The notes under the pieces: model-generated | What the model saw: only the letters and a program-made list of their open reading frames with translations | Told to the model about the DNA's origin: nothing | Database searches by the model: none | Translations under genes and position numbers: made by a program | Shown here: piece by piece, positions 42,113 to 50,711 of the stretch | Position numbering within the stretch: position 1 is the first letter of the stretch | Layout: the number at the start of each line of letters is the position of its first letter | From: Grimontia celer | GTDB taxonomy: Bacteria; Pseudomonadota; Gammaproteobacteria; Enterobacterales; Vibrionaceae | Reading direction: 5' to 3' | DNA: 64,000 bases | NCBI RefSeq assembly: GCF_900055185.1 | Contig: NZ_FIZX01000003.1 | Coordinates: forward strand, 124,001 to 188,000

Positions 42113-42985
42113 TTAGAAAGCTGTAATCACTTCCGTCTCATTTGGCAGCTTACTTATCTGCCAGTTTTTCTCGCCCCAAAGGAGCAGTTCTTCCACCGGA
42201 GCCCCCTGTAATTCAGCAGGAACAGGGTGCCCTAAAAATGCCAATGCAGCTTCAAGGGCGGGACCAGGATGGGTGTTGTCGATGGCCGGTGCATGGTTTT
42301 GCTTAGAAAGCTTATTACCGTCGGCGTTGAGTGCAAGTGGCAAGTGTAAATAACTCACCTGAGGTGCGCCCAGTTTTTGATAAAGAGAAACCTGTCTTCC
42401 CGTCGGCTCAATAAGATCCGCGCCACGAACGACCTCTGTGACACCTTGATGAATATCGTCCATCACCACCGCTAGGTTGTATGCATAAAGGCCATCACGG
42501 CGCTTAATAATAAAGTCTTCCGCCGCCATCGCAGGGTCGAGTGGCATCACGCCATGTTTGATATCGACAAACTCTGTCACAGGATTATCAATGCAGACAC
42601 GAACGGCAGAACCGTCAGCGTCCAGCGTGCGGTGTCGGCAGGTGCCGGGGTAAATGCCACCCGCGTCTTTTATCTGGCGTCGGGTGCATTGGCAGAAGTA
42701 AGCTTCGCCGTTTCTTAGCCAGTGCTCGATCTTCGCTTGATACGCACCGTAGCGATCATGCTGGTAAAGAATGCCGTCATCCCAATGAAGGCCGTAGGCG
42801 TCCAGTGTTTTGAGAATGGCATCAGCCGCCCCGGCGACTTCCCGCGGCGGATCGATATCTTCGATACGAACCAACCACTTACCTTGATGGGCTTTGGCCT
42901 GAAGGTAGCTTCCCAGCGCTGCCACCAAGGACCCAAAATGTAGGGGGCCTGATGGCGAAGGGGCAAATCGCCCGACGTATTGCAT
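42113..42985 (-). CDS. gluQ: Glutamyl-Q tRNA(Asp) synthetase
   Basis: GluRS paralogue lacking the anticodon-binding domain; glutamylates queuosine in tRNA-Asp. 290 residues. HIGH-like motif APSPSGPLHFGSL (about 8-20), zinc-binding CQC and the downstream CRH (about 98-117), and KLSKQ as the KMSKS equivalent (about 228-232). It lies downstream of dksA and behind a terminator, as reported for enterics. The ATG at 42985 is used. Confidence 0.95.
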   Translation of the reverse strand: MQYVGRFAPSPSGPLHFGSLVAALGSYLQAKAHQGKWLVRIEDIDPPREVAGAADAILKTLDAYGLHWDDGILYQHDRYGAYQAKIEHWLRNGEAYFCQCTRRQIKDAGGIYPGTCRHRTLDADGSAVRVCIDNPVTEFVDIKHGVMPLDPAMAAEDFIIKRRDGLYAYNLAVVMDDIHQGVTEVVRGADLIEPTGRQVSLYQKLGAPQVSYLHLPLALNADGNKLSKQNHAPAIDNTHPGPALEAALAFLGHPVPAELQGAPVEELLLWGEKNWQISKLPNETEVITAF

Positions 42986-43006
42986 TTTCTGTTTCTCTGA
43001 AAAAGG

Positions 43007-43032
43007 AAAAAGGGAGCCTTAGCTCCCTTTTT
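43007..43032 (-). terminator. Terminator or attenuator between dksA and gluQ
   Basis: AAAAAGGGAGC / GCTCCCTTTTT hairpin between dksA and gluQ. On the minus strand it ends in a T run and lies just before the gluQ start at 42985. A terminator at this position limiting gluQ expression has been described in Shigella. Confidence 0.88.
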
Positions 43033-43059
43033 GCCATGAATCTCGGTAAAGCGGTAGGC

Positions 43060-43509
43060 TTAGCCTGCCATTTGCTTTTCTTTGATTTCTGCAAGGGTTT
43101 TGCAGTCAATACACAGATCCGCAGTAGGACGGGCTTCAAGGCGACGCACACCGATTTCAACACCACAAGAATCACAGAAACCGAAATCATCGTCTTCCAG
43201 ACGCTGAAGGGTTTTGTCGATCTTCTTGATCAGCTTGCGTTCGCGGTCGCGGTTACGCAATTCCAGGCTGAATTCTTCTTCCTGCGCCGCACGGTCAACA
43301 GGATCTGGGAAATTAGCCGCTTCGTCTTGCATGTGATGTACAGTACGGTCAACTTCTTCCCTGAGTTGATTACGCCACGCTTGGAGGATTTTACGGAAAT
43401 GATCAACTTGTTGATCATTCATGTACTCCTCGCCAGCCTTCTCTTGGTAAGGTTCTAACCCGGCCGTAGCCAGGATGCCCAGCGATTTCTTTACTTTGCT
43501 CTCTGGCAT
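43060..43509 (-). CDS. dksA: RNA polymerase-binding transcription factor DksA
   Basis: Secondary-channel factor that, with ppGpp, represses rRNA and activates amino-acid promoters. 149 residues from ATG 43509 (AGGAG seven nt upstream). The coiled-coil (about 30-110) has tip aspartates in [13 protein letters not shown]. The zinc finger is CDSCG...CIDC (about 113-137). The frame is open to an upstream ATG at 43548, but that extension is not conserved. A full four-cysteine type, so not the cysteine-poor paralogue. Confidence 0.96.
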   Translation of the reverse strand: MPESKVKKSLGILATAGLEPYQEKAGEEYMNDQQVDHFRKILQAWRNQLREEVDRTVHHMQDEAANFPDPVDRAAQEEEFSLELRNRDRERKLIKKIDKTLQRLEDDDFGFCDSCGVEIGVRRLEARPTADLCIDCKTLAEIKEKQMAG

Positions 43510-43640
43510 TAAGCGTTCTCCTAAATACACCCTGACCTGCTCGGTCAAAAGAGGGCGGTATCTATATCAGAAACCCTATAACGAGGCAATCTTTGTTTTT
43601 GCCTCTTGTCATCCCAGTGTGAAGATGCCTACATTTTTTC

Positions 43641-44351
43641 TCAATTCTGGGAGAACGGGACCCGTTTATTTATGCTCATATGGACTGATGAAAGTGTCGT
43701 TTGGTAACACAGAATTTCCACACCAAGTGCTTGAGCGTCTATAAGTAGCTGATTATAGACCGCATCTATGTGTTTTGCCGCTGACACCTTCTCAATTCCA
43801 GAATGAAGCACGGCAAAAAACAGCACCGCGCGTTTTCCTTGTTGGGCGAGCACGCCCAATTCCCGTAAGTGTTTCTGACCCCGAGTGGTGACAGTATCCG
43901 GGAAGAAGCCTTGTCCGTCTTCTTCCAATAACGTGACACTTTTCACCTCTATATAGCAGTCTTCTTTGTCTGGTGATTGAAGCAGGATGTCGATGCGGCT
44001 CCTCTCTTCACCATATGGTACTTCGGTACGAAGGGTTTCATAACCCTGCAATTCCGCCACCACATCCTCTTTGATTGCTTCCACCACCAGACGGTTAGCC
44101 TGTGCTGTATTAATGCAAATAAGGTGCCCGTGTTGAGTTTCTGTCAGCTCCCAGCTGTTGGCATATTTACGCTTGGGATTGTCAGAAGTGGAGTACCACA
44201 CGGTATCACCCGGTGTGGCGCAACCAGTCATGGCACCTGTGTTTGCACAGTGCATGGTGACTTCAGAACCATCCGCTAATGTCACGTCGGCAAGAAAACG
44301 TTTATAGCGACGGATCAAGGTGGCCGGTTGCAATGGAGGGTCAAATTTCAT
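43641..44351 (-). CDS. sfsA: Sugar fermentation stimulation protein SfsA
   Basis: Conserved protein with an N-terminal OB-like nucleic-acid domain and a C-terminal PD-(D/E)XK nuclease-like domain. 236 residues. Visible: [21 protein letters not shown] at the start, [12 protein letters not shown], and the putative active site around [22 protein letters not shown] with RGQKHLREL. In E. coli it was linked to maltose gene expression; the biochemical role is unsettled. Located directly upstream of dksA, the conserved arrangement. Confidence 0.94.
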   Translation of the reverse strand: MKFDPPLQPATLIRRYKRFLADVTLADGSEVTMHCANTGAMTGCATPGDTVWYSTSDNPKRKYANSWELTETQHGHLICINTAQANRLVVEAIKEDVVAELQGYETLRTEVPYGEERSRIDILLQSPDKEDCYIEVKSVTLLEEDGQGFFPDTVTTRGQKHLRELGVLAQQGKRAVLFFAVLHSGIEKVSAAKHIDAVYNQLLIDAQALGVEILCYQTTLSSVHMSINKRVPFSQN

Positions 44352-44381
44352 GATTGTCCTTGATAAATATACCGACGAACA

Positions 44382-44969
44382 TCAACGGGTTAATGTCCAA
44401 CGATTCAGGCATTGATAATGTATGCCGTGCCCATTTTCAGCCGGTACCGATGCATAAATGCCGAAGTGATAAAAAGTGAGCGGTATTCGGAGCGAACGTC
44501 GGTTTTCTGTCGGCCTGGCTCGGCGCGCTAAGGTGATGTGCGGCACGAAATTATGTTCTGCAGAGCGATCTAAGATTTTTGCGGCAGCCTCATGCAGCTG
44601 GCAGGCCAATGCTCTTAACGTGGCATTCTCCTCAATCCCTAGCCAGAGGATGCCCTGTTTGGGGAATTCTCCGGTTTCTGTGGTTTGGGTGGAGATAGCT
44701 GGAAGCGATACTTTGTCTGCAGCCTCACACAGCGAGCGATAGGCAGGGCTGTCGACTTCGCCGAGAAACGCCAGGGTAATATGGAGGTTATCATCGGGAA
44801 CGGGCCGACCGTGTTCTGCCAGCGTTTGCTTGAGTGCAACAATGGCGCTGCGGCTCTTGGCGTTGTGCGTGTCGCTCAAATCTAAAGCGAAGAAGAGTCT
44901 GCGCGTTTCCTTGCTCAACGTCCTGCATCCTTGCGTGATTTGGGTATACTGTTCGCGTAATTCTGACAT
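44382..44969 (-). CDS. thpR: RNA 2',3'-cyclic 3'-phosphodiesterase ThpR (LigT)
   Basis: 2H phosphoesterase that opens RNA 2',3'-cyclic phosphates (older name 2'-5' RNA ligase). 195 residues from ATG 44969, with both catalytic HxT motifs: HITLAFLG (His63) and PHITLARR (His144). GGAAAGG lies five nt upstream of the start. The frame is open a further 400 bp, but that extension is antisense to the helicase domain of hrpB and lacks any 2H similarity. Its start is only 13 bp from that of divergent hrpB. Confidence 0.92.
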   Translation of the reverse strand: MSELREQYTQITQGCRTLSKETRRLFFALDLSDTHNAKSRSAIVALKQTLAEHGRPVPDDNLHITLAFLGEVDSPAYRSLCEAADKVSLPAISTQTTETGEFPKQGILWLGIEENATLRALACQLHEAAAKILDRSAEHNFVPHITLARRARPTENRRSLRIPLTFYHFGIYASVPAENGHGIHYQCLNRWTLTR

Positions 44970-44970
44970 A

Positions 44971-44979
44971 AAGGCCTTT
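44971..44979. promoter_or_regulatory. Shared palindromic Shine-Dalgarno of divergent thpR and hrpB
   Basis: AAAGGCCTTT (about 44970-44979) reads the same on both strands. It sits five nt upstream of the thpR ATG on one strand and about four nt upstream of the likely hrpB TTG on the other. One purine-rich half-site can serve each gene. Confidence 0.55.
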
Positions 44980-44982
44980 CCA

Positions 44983-47439
44983 TTGTCACAGCTCCCTATC
45001 GACAGCGTCTTAGATGACGTGATCTCCGCACTGACCCAATCTTCGCAAGTGATTCTTAAAGCGCCACCGGGGGCAGGTAAATCGACAAGATTGCCGCAGG
45101 CGCTGCTGGAGCAAAATGTCTTCGAAGGAAAAATCATCTTGCTGGAACCCCGTCGTATAGCGGCAAGAAACATTGCCCGTTTTCTGGCTTCCCAGCGCGG
45201 TGAGAAAGTGGGCGAGACGATAGGTTTACGTGTGCGTGGAGAGACCCGTGTCAGTGACAAAACCCGCCTTGAGATCGTCACTGAAGGCGTACTGACAAGA
45301 ATGATCCAATCTGACCCAGAACTCGACGGTGTCAGTTTGGTTATCTTCGATGAATTCCATGAGCGCAACCTTCATGCGGATCTTGCGCTGGCGCTCTCTC
45401 TGGATGTACAGGGCGCGCTTCGTGATGATTTAACCTTATTGGTGATGTCAGCGACACTGGATGATGCGGCGCTAAAGACCCTGTTGCCTGAAGCCAAGGT
45501 ACTGACGTCCGAAGGGCGAAGTTTTCCGGTAGAAGTACGTTATCAGCCGATCGCGAAACAATATGGCTATGAGGGTTTAGTGGCGTCTGCCGTTGCGAAA
45601 TTGATGCAGGAAGAAGAGGGTTCAGCGCTCGTGTTTTTGCCAGGTGCAGGAGAAATCACCCGAGTGGCCGAAGCGTTGGAATCGAAAGTACCCCATGGTG
45701 TGATGGTTTGCCCGCTGTTTGGTCAGATGAATGCCAAAGAACAACAAGCTGCGATCGCATCAGCACCGAGAGGCCAACGTAAGGTGGTACTTGCAACCAA
45801 CATTGCAGAAACCAGTTTGACGATTGAAGGCATTCGTTTGGTGGTGGATTCAGGGCTTGAACGCGTAGCGCGCTTTAACCGCAAAACAGGCATCACCAAG
45901 CTCGAAACGGTGCAGATTGCGCGCTCGTCTGCGATTCAGCGGATGGGGCGGGCAGGTCGCTTATCAGCGGGCCTTTGTCTACGCCTATACAGTGAAGACG
46001 TGTTCCAGCGGATGCGGGCTGTGCCAGATCCTGAAATCGTCACCAGTGACTTGATGCAATTGGTGCTGGAAATCGTGCAGTGGGGCTGTGCGCCGGAAGA
46101 TTTGCAATGGCTTGACCTTCCGCCAACCCAACATTGGCAGCAAGCCGTTGCCCTATTGCGACAGCTGGATATTCTCGATGAACACAATACGCTGACGCAC
46201 AAAGGCAAGCGGGTGACTGAGCTGGGAACAGATGCCCGTCTTGGAGCAATGCTTATAGCGGCAAAGGCGTTTGGTGAGGAAGCCATTTCCACAGCCTGCT
46301 GGTTGGCGGCATGGGCAGAAGAACCACCGCGAGGCAAAGCCGACCCTGATTTGCGCCTTCAATTGATGATGGCAATGAAAAAGCCGACCTGTCGCCAGCA
46401 TGCCGCGCAATTGGTTGCAAGAATGAAGAGCACACTGTCTGAGGGTTTATCCGGTGACTGGTTGCCCATCCTTGCTGCAGCGGCGTGGCCAGATCGGATT
46501 GCCAAATCCCGAGGCAACAATGGTCGCTTCTTATTAAGTAATGGCCATGGGGTGCAAATCGATGCCGATCATCCACTCTCGGGGGAAGAAGCGTTAATTG
46601 CGGTGGACTTGATGAGTGTTTCGCAAGGCGATAGTCGTATTTTTACCGCCGTGCGTACGGATTTTTCAACGTTGCAAACCCGTCTGCCTTCACTGTTTTC
46701 TGAACGAGAATGGGTAGACTGGGACGAAAAGAAAGGTGCGTTGGTCGCTGAGGAACACCTTTGCTGCGGTGAAATCGTTGTCGCTAAAAAAGCGATAGCA
46801 CGATTAAGTGATGACATGCTGACACGTGCCCTGATTCAGGCGATTAAGCGAAAAGGCGAAACATCGTTACCGATGTCAGACAAAGCGGTAAGCCTTTTGA
46901 ACAGGGCGCGATGTGCGCAAAGCTGGGAATTAGCCATTTCGCTACCTCTGCTTGATGAATCTGCGCTGTTAGGAGCGCTTGACGATTGGCTGGCACCGTT
47001 TATGAACGGTATTCGTAGCTTGAAGGATTTGAAGAAAATCGATTTCTTCAGCGCACTGGAAGCTTGGTTTGGCTGGGACATCACCAAACAGCTTAACCAA
47101 TTGCTGCCGGAGACTTACGAAGTACCAACAGGCTCACGCTACGCTATTCGCTATCAACAGGGACAAAAACCGGTCTTGGCGGTCAGAATGCAGGAAATGT
47201 ATGGACAAGCCACGTCGCCAACCATCGCCGATGGCAAAGTGACTCTGGTGGTTGAGCTATTGAGCCCGGCACAAAGGCCGCTGCAAATTACGCAAGACTT
47301 GGCAGGGTTCTGGCAAGGCGCTTACCGCGACGTGCAAAAAGAGATGAAAGGGCGCTACCCGAAACATGTGTGGCCGGATGACCCTGCAAATCACCAGCCG
47401 ACGCGATTAACTAAAAAACACTTTAAACCGGAAGCCTGA
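44983..47439 (+). CDS. hrpB: ATP-dependent RNA helicase HrpB
   Basis: DEAH-box helicase of unknown cellular role. From TTG 44983 it is 818 residues, as in other HrpB proteins. Walker A APPGAGKST (about 28-36), motif II DEFHERN, motif III SATLD, the helicase C domain with QRMGRAGRL, then the HA2 and HrpB C-terminal domains ending PTRLTKKHF. The open frame begins at 44830 inside thpR, but its first 51 codons are antisense to thpR and unlike HrpB. No ATG exists at the homologous start, so TTG (AAGG about 7 nt upstream) is preferred. The mrcB gene follows by 10 bp. Confidence 0.93.
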   Translation: MSQLPIDSVLDDVISALTQSSQVILKAPPGAGKSTRLPQALLEQNVFEGKIILLEPRRIAARNIARFLASQRGEKVGETIGLRVRGETRVSDKTRLEIVTEGVLTRMIQSDPELDGVSLVIFDEFHERNLHADLALALSLDVQGALRDDLTLLVMSATLDDAALKTLLPEAKVLTSEGRSFPVEVRYQPIAKQYGYEGLVASAVAKLMQEEEGSALVFLPGAGEITRVAEALESKVPHGVMVCPLFGQMNAKEQQAAIASAPRGQRKVVLATNIAETSLTIEGIRLVVDSGLERVARFNRKTGITKLETVQIARSSAIQRMGRAGRLSAGLCLRLYSEDVFQRMRAVPDPEIVTSDLMQLVLEIVQWGCAPEDLQWLDLPPTQHWQQAVALLRQLDILDEHNTLTHKGKRVTELGTDARLGAMLIAAKAFGEEAISTACWLAAWAEEPPRGKADPDLRLQLMMAMKKPTCRQHAAQLVARMKSTLSEGLSGDWLPILAAAAWPDRIAKSRGNNGRFLLSNGHGVQIDADHPLSGEEALIAVDLMSVSQGDSRIFTAVRTDFSTLQTRLPSLFSEREWVDWDEKKGALVAEEHLCCGEIVVAKKAIARLSDDMLTRALIQAIKRKGETSLPMSDKAVSLLNRARCAQSWELAISLPLLDESALLGALDDWLAPFMNGIRSLKDLKKIDFFSALEAWFGWDITKQLNQLLPETYEVPTGSRYAIRYQQGQKPVLAVRMQEMYGQATSPTIADGKVTLVVELLSPAQRPLQITQDLAGFWQGAYRDVQKEMKGRYPKHVWPDDPANHQPTRLTKKHFKPEA

Positions 47440-47449
47440 ACCAGACTTC

Positions 47450-49795
47450 ATGACAAAAGAAACTAAGAACACCAAACCCCGCACGCGACGCAAAACAGCG
47501 AGTCCGCGTGGTGGCAAGAAGAAAACGGCTTCAGCGAAAAAAGGCTGGGGTAAAAAACTGCTCTCCTTTGGCTTTAAATGCACGCTGGTATTTGTGGCAG
47601 TTATGGCGATTTGGGGTATTTATCTGGATAGCAAAATCCAGGAGCGCTTTGACGGGCAAATCTGGCAACTGCCTGCCGTGGTATATGGCCGCATTCTGCA
47701 TCTTGCACCCGGAGAAGCCGTTACCATTGATACCTTGAAGCGCGAGCTCGATATCCTGAACTACAAGCGTGTGCGCAATCCAAGCCGCCCGGGTGAGTAT
47801 TCCGCGTCGAAGACCCGCGTCGAGATTATCCGTCGTCCCTTCGAGTTTGAAGATGGCCCTGAGCAGGCACAACATGCGATGATCTCCTTCTCTGGAGAAG
47901 GTGTGCAAAGCTTGAAACAGCTCGATAGTGGCAAGCAACTGGGTTATCTACGAATCGAACCTAAGCTTCTTGGCACCATGGAGTCCAATACCGATGAGCA
48001 GCGGATTTTCCTGCCCCGAGAGCGATTCCCTGAGTTTCTGGTCGATGCGCTGTTGACCACAGAAGACAGAGATTTCTACCACCATGACGGCGTTGCACCA
48101 CTCGCCATTGTCCGGGCGCTGGTGGTCAACCTCAAAGCGGGACGCACCGTGCAAGGGGGCTCAACCCTCACACAGCAGTTGGCGAAAAACCTATTCCTAA
48201 CCCGTGACCGCACCTTGTGGCGTAAAGCGCAGGAAGCTTATATCGCCGTGCTGCTGGACTATCGCTACAGCAAAGACCGACTTCTCGAAGCCTACCTGAA
48301 CGAAGTGTATCTGGGTCAGGCTCGCGGCAAGGGCGTTCATGGCTTTCCTTTGGGAGCGCGACTTTACTTTGGTCGTCCAATTGAAGAGCTCAGCATTGAC
48401 CAGTTGGCGTTGCTGGTGGGTATCGTTAAAGGCCCTTCTTACTACAACCCTTGGCGCTATCCAGAGCGTGTGCAGGAAAGGCGTGACCTTATCCTTCGTA
48501 TGATGATGGAAAATGGCGTTATCTCCTCCGGGCAATATGCAGAGGCGGCGGCACGTAAGCTTGGCATTCAGAAATCACCAAGCATTAACAGCCGGCAGCC
48601 TGCTTACTTTGAACAACTGACCCGCGAAATCCGCGAGCGCGTTGGCAGCCAATTTAATCCAGAGAGTGGCCTCCGCGTTTTCAGTACACTGGATCCTTTG
48701 TCTCAGTCGATCATCGATAAAACCGTGGTTAAGAAGGTTGATCAGCTCAAGAAAGTTGCCGGAAAAGATCTGGAAGCGGCAGTGGTGATTGCTGACCGCC
48801 AAAGTGGGGAGATCCGTGCCATGGTTGGTGGGAGCCGTCCTGGTTATGCGGGCTTCAACCGGGCACTCAATGGTAGTCGTCAGATTGGCTCACTGTCCAA
48901 ACCGGCTGTGTATCTGGCAGCTTTGTCTGAGCCGGATAAATACAACCTGGCATCGCCAATTGATGATAAACCCATTGTGTTGAAAGGCGATCAGGGTAGT
49001 GAGTGGAAGCCGCGCAACTACGACCGAAAATTCCGTGGGCAGGTGCCTTTGCTCAAAGCGCTGGCGCATTCTTACAATATTCCGACGGTTAACCTTGGTC
49101 TTGCTGTGGGCTTGGGAAGGGTAATTGATACCTATGAAGAGCTGGGTGTCGACCCTGACCAAATCACCCGTGTGCCATCGCTGCTGTTGGGGGCGTTCAC
49201 CTTAACGCCGATGGAAGTGACGCAAATGTTCCAGACCATCGGCAGTGGGGGACGGAAAGCTGATTTAACGGCATTGCGTGCAGTTGTTACCCGTGATGGT
49301 CAGGTGCTTTACCGAAATTGGCCGAAGTCGAGCCAGACAGTCTCTGAGCAGGCAAGCTGGCTGACCATGTACGCGATGAAGGAAGTGGTAAGAACCGGCA
49401 CTGGCCGTTATCTCAACCCTTCTTTCGGTTGGGCTGGACTCGCTGGTAAAACAGGCACCACAGACAACAACCGTGATAGCTGGTATGTCGGCATTGATGG
49501 CCGTGAAGTGGTCACGGTCTGGCTGGGTCGTGACGATAACAAATCAACCAAGCTGACAGGATCGTCTGGGGCATTGCGCTTGTATGCAGATTACATCAAA
49601 GCAAGAAAGCCTGAACCTTTGGTACTGAATTGGCCATCCGAACTTGCCAGTGTGCCGTATCAGGTCAGGGAAGGGCAGTTCGTGACAGACTGCTTCAGCG
49701 AGAGCAAGCTGCCGATGTGGGACCCGAAAGGCCATTGGCGTAAGCGGTGTGACAAGCCCGATCCTGTCGGGTGGCTGCAATCGATATTTAATTAA
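47450..49795 (+). CDS. mrcB: Penicillin-binding protein 1B (bifunctional transglycosylase/transpeptidase)
   Basis: Class A PBP that polymerises and crosslinks peptidoglycan. 781 residues: a basic cytoplasmic tail, one TM helix (about 37-62), UB2H domain (about 75-160), GT51 transglycosylase with catalytic Glu in TTEDRDFYHHDG and GGSTLTQQLAKNLFL, then a transpeptidase with SxxK in IGSLSKPA, SYN in AHSYNIPT and KTGTT (about 675-679). The hrpB-mrcB order is conserved in gammaproteobacteria. The stop codon lies inside the end of a palindromic repeat element. Confidence 0.97.
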   Translation: MTKETKNTKPRTRRKTASPRGGKKKTASAKKGWGKKLLSFGFKCTLVFVAVMAIWGIYLDSKIQERFDGQIWQLPAVVYGRILHLAPGEAVTIDTLKRELDILNYKRVRNPSRPGEYSASKTRVEIIRRPFEFEDGPEQAQHAMISFSGEGVQSLKQLDSGKQLGYLRIEPKLLGTMESNTDEQRIFLPRERFPEFLVDALLTTEDRDFYHHDGVAPLAIVRALVVNLKAGRTVQGGSTLTQQLAKNLFLTRDRTLWRKAQEAYIAVLLDYRYSKDRLLEAYLNEVYLGQARGKGVHGFPLGARLYFGRPIEELSIDQLALLVGIVKGPSYYNPWRYPERVQERRDLILRMMMENGVISSGQYAEAAARKLGIQKSPSINSRQPAYFEQLTREIRERVGSQFNPESGLRVFSTLDPLSQSIIDKTVVKKVDQLKKVAGKDLEAAVVIADRQSGEIRAMVGGSRPGYAGFNRALNGSRQIGSLSKPAVYLAALSEPDKYNLASPIDDKPIVLKGDQGSEWKPRNYDRKFRGQVPLLKALAHSYNIPTVNLGLAVGLGRVIDTYEELGVDPDQITRVPSLLLGAFTLTPMEVTQMFQTIGSGGRKADLTALRAVVTRDGQVLYRNWPKSSQTVSEQASWLTMYAMKEVVRTGTGRYLNPSFGWAGLAGKTGTTDNNRDSWYVGIDGREVVTVWLGRDDNKSTKLTGSSGALRLYADYIKARKPEPLVLNWPSELASVPYQVREGQFVTDCFSESKLPMWDPKGHWRKRCDKPDPVGWLQSIFN

Positions 49796-49960
49796 TACCA
49801 ATCGTAGTAAATATCTGCTCATCCTAGCTTGTTAAAATACTCGATAACTGCGTTGGAAAATTTGATTGTAGAATAACTGCTTATCGAAATTTTCCGCCTT
49901 GTTCTCGAGCATTTTTCCTGCGCTATTTCTGATCACCTACCTACTGTGATTGGTATAATT
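49790..49960. mobile_element. MITE-like palindromic element (171 bp)
   Basis: The ends are inverted repeats: the left end AATTAATACCAATCGTAGTA matches the reverse complement of the right end, AATTATACCAATCACAGTA, with few differences. Inside, a second long imperfect inverted repeat (49840-49918) has CTCGATAACTGCGTTGGAAA facing its partner. No coding capacity. ACCAATC-ended repeats of this type are frequent between genes in Vibrio, Photobacterium and Shewanella. The left end contains the mrcB stop codon, so the element forms the 3' end of that transcript. Confidence 0.7.
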
Positions 49961-50022
49961 CCAGAAGGGGTTGGGGGAGTGTTCAGCCCTTTTTCTTTTG
50001 GCTGATGATAAATTGCAGATAC

Positions 50023-50049
50023 AAAAAAGCCTCGTCAATGACGAGGCTT
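50023..50049 (-). terminator. Terminator of the left tRNA-Phe/Thr operon
   Basis: AAGCCTCGTC / GACGAGGCTT stem with a short loop; on the minus strand T6 follows. It lies 13 bp past the tRNA-Thr 3' end. Confidence 0.92.
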
Positions 50050-50061
50050 CTTCGTTTTAGA

Positions 50062-50182
<121 letters not shown>

Positions 50183-50189
50183 TAACGCG

Positions 50190-50212
50190 TTGCCTGGAGG
50201 CGGAATTGACCG
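50190..50212 (-). pseudogene. Possible decayed tRNA-Phe 3' fragment
   Basis: TGCCTGGAGGCGGAATTGAC resembles the T-arm and acceptor end of the tRNA-Phe genes here (TGCCTCGAGGCGGAATCGAA). The rest of the cloverleaf is not recognisable, so this may be chance. Confidence 0.3.
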
Positions 50213-50275
50213 CGCCCGGCTAGGGACCGACACATTTCTGCGAAGCAGAAACAGAATCCATCGCCTATTTAAAAA

Positions 50276-50351
50276 TGGTGCCTCGAGGCGGAATCGAACC
50301 ACCGACACGGGGATTTTCAATCCCCTGCTCTACCAACTGAGCTATCGAGGC
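50276..50351 (-). tRNA. tRNA-Phe (anticodon GAA)
   Basis: 76-nt minus-strand cloverleaf: acceptor GCCTCGA / TCGAGGC, D-arm TAGCTCAGTTGGTAGAGC, anticodon stem GGGGA/TCCCC with loop TTGAAAA, T-loop GTTCGATTC, encoded CCA. First gene of a Phe-Thr operon. Confidence 0.97.
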
Positions 50352-50361
50352 AACGGGCGCC

Positions 50362-50390
50362 ATTAAATAGCAGAGCTGGGTTCTTGTCAA
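50362..50390 (-). promoter_or_regulatory. Sigma-70 promoter of the left tRNA operon
   Basis: On the minus strand, TTGACA, a 17-bp spacer and TTTAAT, followed by the GC-rich discriminator GGCGCCCG typical of stringently controlled stable-RNA promoters. It lies about 11 bp upstream of tRNA-Phe. Confidence 0.87.
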
Positions 50391-50711
50391 AATAATTTCT
50401 CACCCAAATTGTTCGATTGCTGCTTTTTTACCTGATTCGATGCGATTTAAATCAGGCTGATTCAGGTTTGACCAGTTTTCACTGTGTTGTGATGAGCTTA
50501 TCAGTTATATCCGGCAGGTCTGTGTGGATTTAAACAAGGACTCCGGTTTTGAAAATGACAGGACTTCTGGTCAAAAGTGTCAGGATTCTTACCGAATGTC
50601 GCACTATAAATCCAATTGCTTAAAAAACTTTCATTTTTCCCATTATTGCTACACTTAGTGGTACGTAAAGCTTTTCGACGTAAGTCAATAGTTAGGGGAG
50701 GGAATTCTGCG
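50391..50711. other. Intergenic region between the left tRNA promoter and the chemosensory operon
   Basis: About 320 bp, AT-rich, with no credible gene. Frames crossing it are short or antisense to the STAS gene. It should hold the operon promoter; the best candidate is the sigma-S-like element at 50649. Confidence 0.5.
50649..50657 (+). promoter_or_regulatory. Candidate sigma-S -10 element of the chemosensory operon
   Basis: CTACACTTA resembles the RpoS-preferred -10 (CTAYACTTA), including the C before TACACT, and has no evident -35. It lies 54 bp upstream of the first gene. V. cholerae cluster III is known to depend on RpoS, which fits. Confidence 0.55.

Noticed and set aside
44970..45368. 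N-terminal extension of thpR by 133 codons
   Set aside because: Antisense to the hrpB ATPase domain; a good ribosome site and the family N-terminus support ATG 44969.
49961..50022. TCAGCC/GGCTGA hairpin as an mrcB terminator
   Set aside because: The T run lies within the loop and no T tract follows the stem, so it does not fit an intrinsic terminator.
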